From assembly GCA_949538655.1 (NCBI GenBank), contig CATISE010000070.1:1-9822 (forward strand): a DNA stretch of 9,822 nt, written 5' to 3'. Position 1 is the first letter of the stretch, and each line of letters opens with the position of its first letter. Positions 5,961-9,822 of the stretch are shown piece after piece. The notes beneath the pieces are model-generated. The model searched no databases, had not been told where the DNA came from, and saw only the letters and a list, made by a program, of their open reading frames with translations. Source of the stretch: Marine Group II euryarchaeote MED-G33. Its GTDB lineage: Archaea; Thermoplasmatota; Poseidoniia; Poseidoniales; Thalassarchaeaceae. Position numbers and translations under genes: made by a program.

Positions 5961-5977
5961 AGCCCCCTTAGGGGGCT
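5961..5977. promoter_or_regulatory. Palindrome between the carboxylase and mutase operons
   Basis: AGCCCCCTTAGGGGGCT has perfect 7-bp G/C-rich arms around a TTA centre. It lies about midway between the two divergent starts (5919 and 6026). The place suits an operator that controls both operons. Neither operon ends here, so a terminator role is unlikely. No regulator is identified. Confidence 0.45.
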
Positions 5978-6025
5978 CTTTCAGCCATCAGTGAGGTTCA
6001 AGCGTGCTCCACGGCTCGACCAATC

Positions 6026-6418
6026 ATGGCAACCCCATTGCGCATCGTCATCGCCAAGCCTGGGCTTGATGGTCATGACCGTGGTGCAAAGGTTGTAGCT
6101 CGTGCCCTCAGGGATGCCGGGCATGAGGTAATTTACACAGGACTTCGCAGGACTCCAGAACAAATTGTTCGGATTGCCATGGATGAAGATGCCCAGGTAG
6201 TTGGTCTTTCATCACTTTCAGGTGCCCATGGTTTCCTATTCCCAAGAGTTTGTGAATTGCTGCGTGAAGCAGGTTTGAGCGACATTGTTGTTTTTGGTGG
6301 AGGGATTATTCCAGAAAGAGATCGACCGGCTTTACTTGCGGCAGGTGTTTCTGCAATCTTTGGGCCGGGTACAACCTCTACTGAATTGGTTGATTTTCTC
6401 GAAGGATTGGAGGTCTGA
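6026..6418 (+). CDS. Methylmalonyl-CoA mutase, B12-binding small subunit
   Basis: This subunit binds adenosylcobalamin for the acyl-CoA mutase that turns (R)-methylmalonyl-CoA into succinyl-CoA. Its 130 residues are only the B12-binding domain, the usual size for split archaeal and some bacterial mutases. The cobalamin-binding DxHxxG signature is at D15-G-H17-D-R-G20 within AKPGLDGHDRG, the SxL element at S63/S65 in LSSLSG, and the GG element at 91-93 in FGGGIIP. The start has no Shine-Dalgarno motif, and a weak TATA-like TTCAAG lies about 27 nt upstream, consistent with a leaderless transcript. It is the first gene of its operon, with the GTPase chaperone 2 nt downstream. The large catalytic subunit is absent from the window. 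Related small subunits serve ethylmalonyl- or hydroxyisobutyryl-CoA mutases, but the neighbouring carboxylase favours methylmalonyl-CoA. Confidence 0.92.
   Translation: MATPLRIVIAKPGLDGHDRGAKVVARALRDAGHEVIYTGLRRTPEQIVRIAMDEDAQVVGLSSLSGAHGFLFPRVCELLREAGLSDIVVFGGGIIPERDRPALLAAGVSAIFGPGTTSTELVDFLEGLEV
6410..6414 (+). promoter_or_regulatory. Ribosome-binding site of the MeaB-type GTPase
   Basis: GAGGT (preceded by another G), with AGGT exactly 6 nt before the ATG at 6421. It lies in the last codons of the mutase subunit gene, which is consistent with operon translation. Confidence 0.6.
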
Positions 6419-6420
6419 GC

Positions 6421-7245
6421 ATGGACCGGCGCGAACTTGCGCGTGCTCTATCCTCTGCAGATTCGATTACTGCTCCCACAAGGTCCTTCGAACCCTGGTG
6501 CGTTCTAGGGGTGACTGGTTCCCCTGGTGTCGGCAAATCTTGTTTGGTTGAACGAATCGTATCCCATTGGCTGGATTGTGGGGAGAAGGTTGCGATTCTC
6601 GCTGTCGACCCATCCTCACCGATTACAGGAGGTGCTCTTCTGGGTGATCGAATGAGAATGGTATCAGTCGATGGAGGAGATGATGTTTTCTTTCGCTCTA
6701 TAGCAACTCGAAATGTTCCAGGGGGACTCCCCTCACGCCTCAATCGCATGGTCGACTTACTCGTGCATGAAGGCTGGACCAAGATTATCATTGAAACTGT
6801 AGGTTCTGGACAATCTGAAATTCGAATTGTTGCTGTTGCAGACCGCTTACTTCTCGTTGAAGGCCCCGGTCGTGGTGACGTGATTCAGGCGGAAAAGGCT
6901 GGCGTTATGGAACTGGCTGATTTGATTGTCGTCAACAAAAGTGATTTGGCAGGCGCGGATAAAGTTGCGGACGAAATTCGCCTTTCACTGAATCTGTCTG
7001 AAGGTGAAAGTGCAGATGTACTACTATGTTCTGCTGAAACTGGAGATGGAATTGGCGACATGGTCGCTGCAATTGATACCCTTCCAAACGCACGAGGCCC
7101 CTCGATTGCTCGTGCGCGTGAACGGTTGCTAGCCTCCCACCAAGAAAACCTGATTTCTCATCCTCAATTCTCCGATGTCCTCAAGGGCCTTAGTGAGGGG
7201 CGACTATCCATTGAAGAAGCACTCAGTGCTCTTCACCGGGGTTAG
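6421..7245 (+). CDS. meaB: MeaB/ArgK-type GTPase, methylmalonyl-CoA mutase chaperone
   Basis: This G3E-type GTPase protects and reloads methylmalonyl-CoA mutase with adenosylcobalamin and helps remove damaged cofactor. Its 274 residues are somewhat shorter than the usual 300-330, mostly at the N-terminus. Visible motifs are the P-loop GSPGVGKS at 33-40, VDPSSP at 62-67, GDRMRM at 75-80, ETVGSGQSE at 125-133 (usually ETVGVGQSE), GDVIQAEKAG at 152-161, and the guanine-specifying NKSD at 172-175. All nucleotide-binding elements are intact. It begins 2 nt after the stop of the B12-binding subunit gene with a GGAGGT site, a pairing that strongly supports the chaperone role. Older databases call this family ArgK or LAO transport kinase; that name is misleading here. 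Confidence 0.94.
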   Translation: MDRRELARALSSADSITAPTRSFEPWCVLGVTGSPGVGKSCLVERIVSHWLDCGEKVAILAVDPSSPITGGALLGDRMRMVSVDGGDDVFFRSIATRNVPGGLPSRLNRMVDLLVHEGWTKIIIETVGSGQSEIRIVAVADRLLLVEGPGRGDVIQAEKAGVMELADLIVVNKSDLAGADKVADEIRLSLNLSEGESADVLLCSAETGDGIGDMVAAIDTLPNARGPSIARARERLLASHQENLISHPQFSDVLKGLSEGRLSIEEALSALHRG

Positions 7246-7248
7246 AAT

Positions 7249-7890
7249 ATGGAAGATTTTGAGTACGAAGCAGATCACGTCAAGCACAGTATTGGTGGCC
7301 GAGGGGGTCACATTTTCCGCCGTTTTTTCCACGTAGGGATGATTGTATTTCCTTGGTTGTATTTTGAGCATGGTGAAGCAATCGCTGATGTGTTTTCACA
7401 GACTCCCGTACAATTTGCAGCAATGTTAGGCTTTGTGGCCTTTTTTGCTGAATTACTTCGAATGAGGTGGGGCCTCCTGATCGTTGGCCAAAGAGAATAC
7501 GAGAAACACCAGTTCAGTGCACTTGCTTGGGGCGCAGTTTCGATTGCACTGACCATTGTTGCTCTTTCACCTTGGAGTGGAAGTGCAGACCAGCATGCGG
7601 GTTGGTTGGTTTATCCAATTATTTTCTCTCTTGCTTTTGGAGATCCCTCGATGGGTGAGGCTCGTCGAAAGGGCTTGGAAAATCGAGCAGTGTATGCGAT
7701 CGGTACATTCGTGTGTATGATGTGCTGGTTGGTTAGCGGATATCTATTCGGGACCCCATATTGGATGGCATTGTACATGGGTCCATTGACCATGGCATCT
7801 GAACTTCCAAAGTTGCGATGGATTGATGATAATGCCACAATGATTCTAATTCCTCTCGCCACTGTAATCTTGACAGTACCCTTCCTCTGA
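7249..7890 (+). CDS. Dolichol-kinase-like membrane protein (polyprenol/phytol kinase family)
   Basis: This is a 213-residue integral membrane protein with about five to six hydrophobic segments. It has the signatures of the CTP-using dolichol kinase/phosphatidate cytidylyltransferase superfamily: RRFFHV at 24-29 (family RK-x2-H), AELLR at 67-71, GDPSMGEARR at 131-140 (family GD-x3-G), and ASELPKLRWIDDNATMILIPL at 183-203 (family E-x-DDN-x2-IPL). Such enzymes phosphorylate polyprenols or make CDP-activated lipids, and in archaea they serve glycosylation carriers or ether-lipid recycling. The exact substrate cannot be told. The start lies 3 nt after the meaB stop, and GGGT sits at the standard 6-nt spacing, so it is the third gene of the mutase operon. 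Why a lipid kinase sits there is unclear; it may be plain operon hitch-hiking. Confidence 0.68.
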   Translation: MEDFEYEADHVKHSIGGRGGHIFRRFFHVGMIVFPWLYFEHGEAIADVFSQTPVQFAAMLGFVAFFAELLRMRWGLLIVGQREYEKHQFSALAWGAVSIALTIVALSPWSGSADQHAGWLVYPIIFSLAFGDPSMGEARRKGLENRAVYAIGTFVCMMCWLVSGYLFGTPYWMALYMGPLTMASELPKLRWIDDNATMILIPLATVILTVPFL

Positions 7891-7912
7891 AGGCCCTCAT
7901 TTCCACGCTACG

Positions 7913-7920
7913 TTTACAAA
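7913..7920 (+). promoter_or_regulatory. TATA-like box for the membrane microprotein
   Basis: TTTACAAA is centred about 26 nt before the ATG at 7942. That is the distance expected from an archaeal TATA box to the transcription start, so the transcript would begin at or next to the start codon. No Shine-Dalgarno motif is present, which agrees with leaderless expression. Confidence 0.4.
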
Positions 7921-7941
7921 GCGAATTCTTGTGGACCAACC

Positions 7942-8055
7942 ATGTCCGAAGAAGCGGCCCCGTATACTGACGATGCCCCTGGTCAAGGTCTGTACATTTT
8001 TGCCTATCTATTTTCGATGCTTGCATTGGCCATTACGATGGTCCTTTACACGTGA
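7942..8055 (+). CDS. Single-span membrane microprotein (37 residues)
   Basis: This short gene lies between the lipid-kinase-like gene and asparagine synthetase. It encodes an acidic N-terminal tail (MSEEAAPYTDDAPGQG) followed by one clean hydrophobic helix from about 17 to 36 and a C-terminal YT. There is no positive charge, so insertion topology is uncertain. The evidence for it is a complete ATG-to-TGA frame with strongly protein-like organisation, a TATA-like box about 26 nt upstream, and the lack of any alternative gene in the gap. I do not recognise a family. It resembles small accessory subunits of membrane complexes, but nothing in the window names a partner. Such a short frame could arise by chance. 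Confidence 0.5.
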   Translation: MSEEAAPYTDDAPGQGLYIFAYLFSMLALAITMVLYT

Positions 8056-8078
8056 TTTGGACGTGGGCCTTTCCGCGA

Positions 8079-8094
8079 CTTGAAATGAATCAAG
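8079..8094 (+). promoter_or_regulatory. Candidate promoter element of asparagine synthetase
   Basis: CTTGA-N6-TCAAG is a 5-bp inverted repeat, and TTGAAATG within it is centred about 26 nt before the asnB ATG. It could be a weak TATA element of a leaderless transcript, an operator, or both. The TATA match is poor. Confidence 0.25.
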
Positions 8095-8109
8095 CCCGCC
8101 CCGTTTGGT

Positions 8110-9822
8110 ATGTGTGGTATTGCTGGGCTCCTCGGACCCGATGGCAATGACCTCGAAATGGCATTTTCAATGGCCTCATTGTTGAATCATAGAGGTCCTG
8201 ATGGGACACGTTCCTGGGCGGAACCATGTTCCAACGGTGGCGTAGGATTTGGCCACACTCGATTGTCCATAGTGGACATAAGGGGGTCCGATCAGCCATT
8301 GCATTCAGATGATGGTTGTGTTCTAATCGTCAATGGGGAGATCTACAATCATCAACAAATTCGCAATCAGGAGCGTAGTTTCCAATTCCGCACAAAAGGC
8401 GATGGTGAGGCAATCTTAGCTGCATATGCTGCGCGTAATGATGATTTTTCTTGGGTTCAGAGGTTGGATGGAATCTGGGCCTTTGCACTATGGGATCCCA
8501 TTCGTGAAAGACTCATTCTTTGCCGAGATCGTTTGGGGGTGAAACCATTGGTCAGAACAGTGACTGATCAGGGGACCCTACTATTCGGTTCCGAAGTCAA
8601 ATCATTGCGCGCCCATCCAGGACACATGCCTACACTTGATCTCGATGCATTGGTCGCCAGAATTGCATACGAGTATCCTCTTGATGAAACTACTTTGTTT
8701 GAAGGCGTTCATTCGGTTCGTTCAGGAAACCTTGAAATTTGGAAAATAAATGATAATAGGGCCGAAATCGAAGAAGTACATCGTTGGGTCGATGACACTT
8801 CAATCAATGTCAATCAATCATGGTCACCACCAAATGATGCAGGCCCGTTGTTAGAATCTCTCACACAATCTGTCGCAGATCGTCTGATGTCTGATGTCCC
8901 ATTGGGAATCGTTCTCAGCGGTGGTCTCGATTCCGCCATGGTTGCCGCACTTGCACACGAAGCGTCAGAACGTACAGGATACCCCTTGCCTGCTTGTTGG
9001 ACGGTTGCCGAATCCGAAGACAATCCCGATTGGGTTGCTGCAGAACATGTTTGCCAGACTCTAGATTTGGAGCACCATCAACACATACTAGATGAGAATG
9101 TATTTCAGAAGTCACTTCCAAATTTAGGGTGGTATGGCGAAGATCTAGATTTGACTGTATTGTTTTTCCAGCCTTTATTTGAAAAAATGTCCGAATCTGT
9201 CGCGGTTGGTTTGTGTGGCCAAGGCGCTGATGAACTCCACGCAGGGTATCCTCGTTACAGGGATTTGGAATCACATCGAAATTTAATTCACTATAGGCTG
9301 AAATCCTGTGAGCATCCATTTTCGAACACCCTACTTTCCGGTCCGATTACCACACCTGGTTGGCGCGGTAATCACAATCCTAGTTCTGCATTTTCTGATT
9401 TAGAAACAACGCTTCAATACGAAATGAATCATGGCCAACTGACGAATTTCCAGTTACGATTGGTAGATCGCCACAGCATGGCCCATGGTCTTGAGGTCCG
9501 TGTCCCATTTTTAGGAAACCCCCATCTCGATGCCAGCAGTAGACTACCAACCCATTGGAAGCTCTCTGACCGTGTGGAAAAGGCGGCTCTACGAGAGGCA
9601 GCAAATCTCACGAAGTTACCAAAGGACATTGTCCACCGCCCAAAGCTACCTGCAGGAAGGGCGACATCACCAACAATGATTGATAATTTGTTGAACGAAC
9701 TCAAAGGTCATGCTGCTGAATATGCAAACGACATCCCTTCAATTTCGGGAATGTTTCACGGTCAGCCGGAGATTTCATTGGGGTTGCGCTTGTTCCGATC
9801 ATTGCACATAGTGGATGGTGGA
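8110..9822 (+). CDS. asnB: Asparagine synthetase, glutamine-hydrolysing (3' end beyond window)
   Basis: This enzyme makes asparagine from aspartate, glutamine and ATP. The frame is open for 571 codons to the edge, so the C-terminus is missing. The N-terminal glutaminase domain starts with Met-Cys (C2 is the nucleophile after Met removal) and shows HRGPDG near 31, R51 in RLSIVD, NGEIYN at 75-80, and the DGE block at 98-100. The ATP-pyrophosphatase domain has the P-loop SGGLDS at 270-275, CGQGADEL at 369-376, and RHSMAHGLEVRVPF at 454-467. The usual form of that second motif is GEGADE. Here Q371 replaces the glutamate equivalent to Glu348 of E. coli AsnB. No Shine-Dalgarno motif precedes the ATG, which must be the start because the nucleophile cysteine has to be residue 2. 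A paralogue that amidates another acid is possible. Confidence 0.93.
   Translation, partial: MCGIAGLLGPDGNDLEMAFSMASLLNHRGPDGTRSWAEPCSNGGVGFGHTRLSIVDIRGSDQPLHSDDGCVLIVNGEIYNHQQIRNQERSFQFRTKGDGEAILAAYAARNDDFSWVQRLDGIWAFALWDPIRERLILCRDRLGVKPLVRTVTDQGTLLFGSEVKSLRAHPGHMPTLDLDALVARIAYEYPLDETTLFEGVHSVRSGNLEIWKINDNRAEIEEVHRWVDDTSINVNQSWSPPNDAGPLLESLTQSVADRLMSDVPLGIVLSGGLDSAMVAALAHEASERTGYPLPACWTVAESEDNPDWVAAEHVCQTLDLEHHQHILDENVFQKSLPNLGWYGEDLDLTVLFFQPLFEKMSESVAVGLCGQGADELHAGYPRYRDLESHRNLIHYRLKSCEHPFSNTLLSGPITTPGWRGNHNPSSAFSDLETTLQYEMNHGQLTNFQLRLVDRHSMAHGLEVRVPFLGNPHLDASSRLPTHWKLSDRVEKAALREAANLTKLPKDIVHRPKLPAGRATSPTMIDNLLNELKGHAAEYANDIPSISGMFHGQPEISLGLRLFRSLHIVDGG

Noticed and set aside
5961..5977. 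Palindrome read as a transcription terminator
   Set aside because: Both neighbouring operons start away from it and no clear T-run follows, so no transcript would end here.
8814..9319. Minus-strand frames within asparagine synthetase
   Set aside because: These are antisense shadows of a clearly conserved synthetase; no motif or start signal supports them.
1..9822. tRNA, rRNA, CRISPR arrays, insertion sequences, prophage parts or a defence system
   Set aside because: I saw no cloverleaf or rRNA stretches, no spaced repeats, no transposase-like genes and no inverted terminal repeats. The window reads as ordinary metabolic chromosome.

Overview
The window looks like chromosomal DNA of a heterotrophic archaeon, most likely a planktonic marine euryarchaeon of the Poseidoniales (Marine Group II) kind. 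I infer this; no marker gene proves it. The clues are a stand-alone biotin carrier protein, a stand-alone B12-binding mutase subunit followed by its GTPase chaperone, a dolichol-kinase-type membrane protein, TATA-like boxes, and first genes that seem to start with little or no leader. The glutamine synthetase and glutamate dehydrogenase look bacterial in type, so transfer from bacteria is likely for these two. A bacterial source for the whole window cannot be fully excluded.

Layout from left to right. (1) Positions 1-240 hold the start of a minus-strand gene cut by the window edge. (2) A type II (GSII) glutamine synthetase (minus) and an NADP-type glutamate dehydrogenase (plus) diverge from a 330-bp AT-rich region with a TATA box for the first and two tandem hairpins before the second. 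(3) A minus-strand operon runs from 5919 down to 2956: acyl/propionyl-CoA carboxylase carboxyltransferase, a small accessory subunit, the biotin carrier protein, a small zinc-binding protein and a small membrane protein. It meets glutamate dehydrogenase tail to tail with only 4 bp between stops. (4) From 6026 a plus-strand operon diverges from it: methylmalonyl-CoA mutase B12-binding subunit, MeaB-type GTPase, and a dolichol-kinase-like membrane protein. (5) A 37-residue single-span membrane microprotein. (6) A glutamine-dependent asparagine synthetase that runs off the right edge.

The central genes form most of the propionyl-CoA to methylmalonyl-CoA to succinyl-CoA route, used on breakdown products of branched-chain amino acids and odd-chain fatty acids. 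Biotin carboxylase, epimerase and the large mutase subunit are not here. The flanking genes handle nitrogen: ammonia into glutamate, glutamine and asparagine.

The most striking regularity is in translation signals. Six genes have AGGT exactly 6 nt before the start codon and a seventh has GGGT at the same place, whereas most promoter-proximal genes have no such signal. This regularity fixes several start codons and supports the small genes as real.
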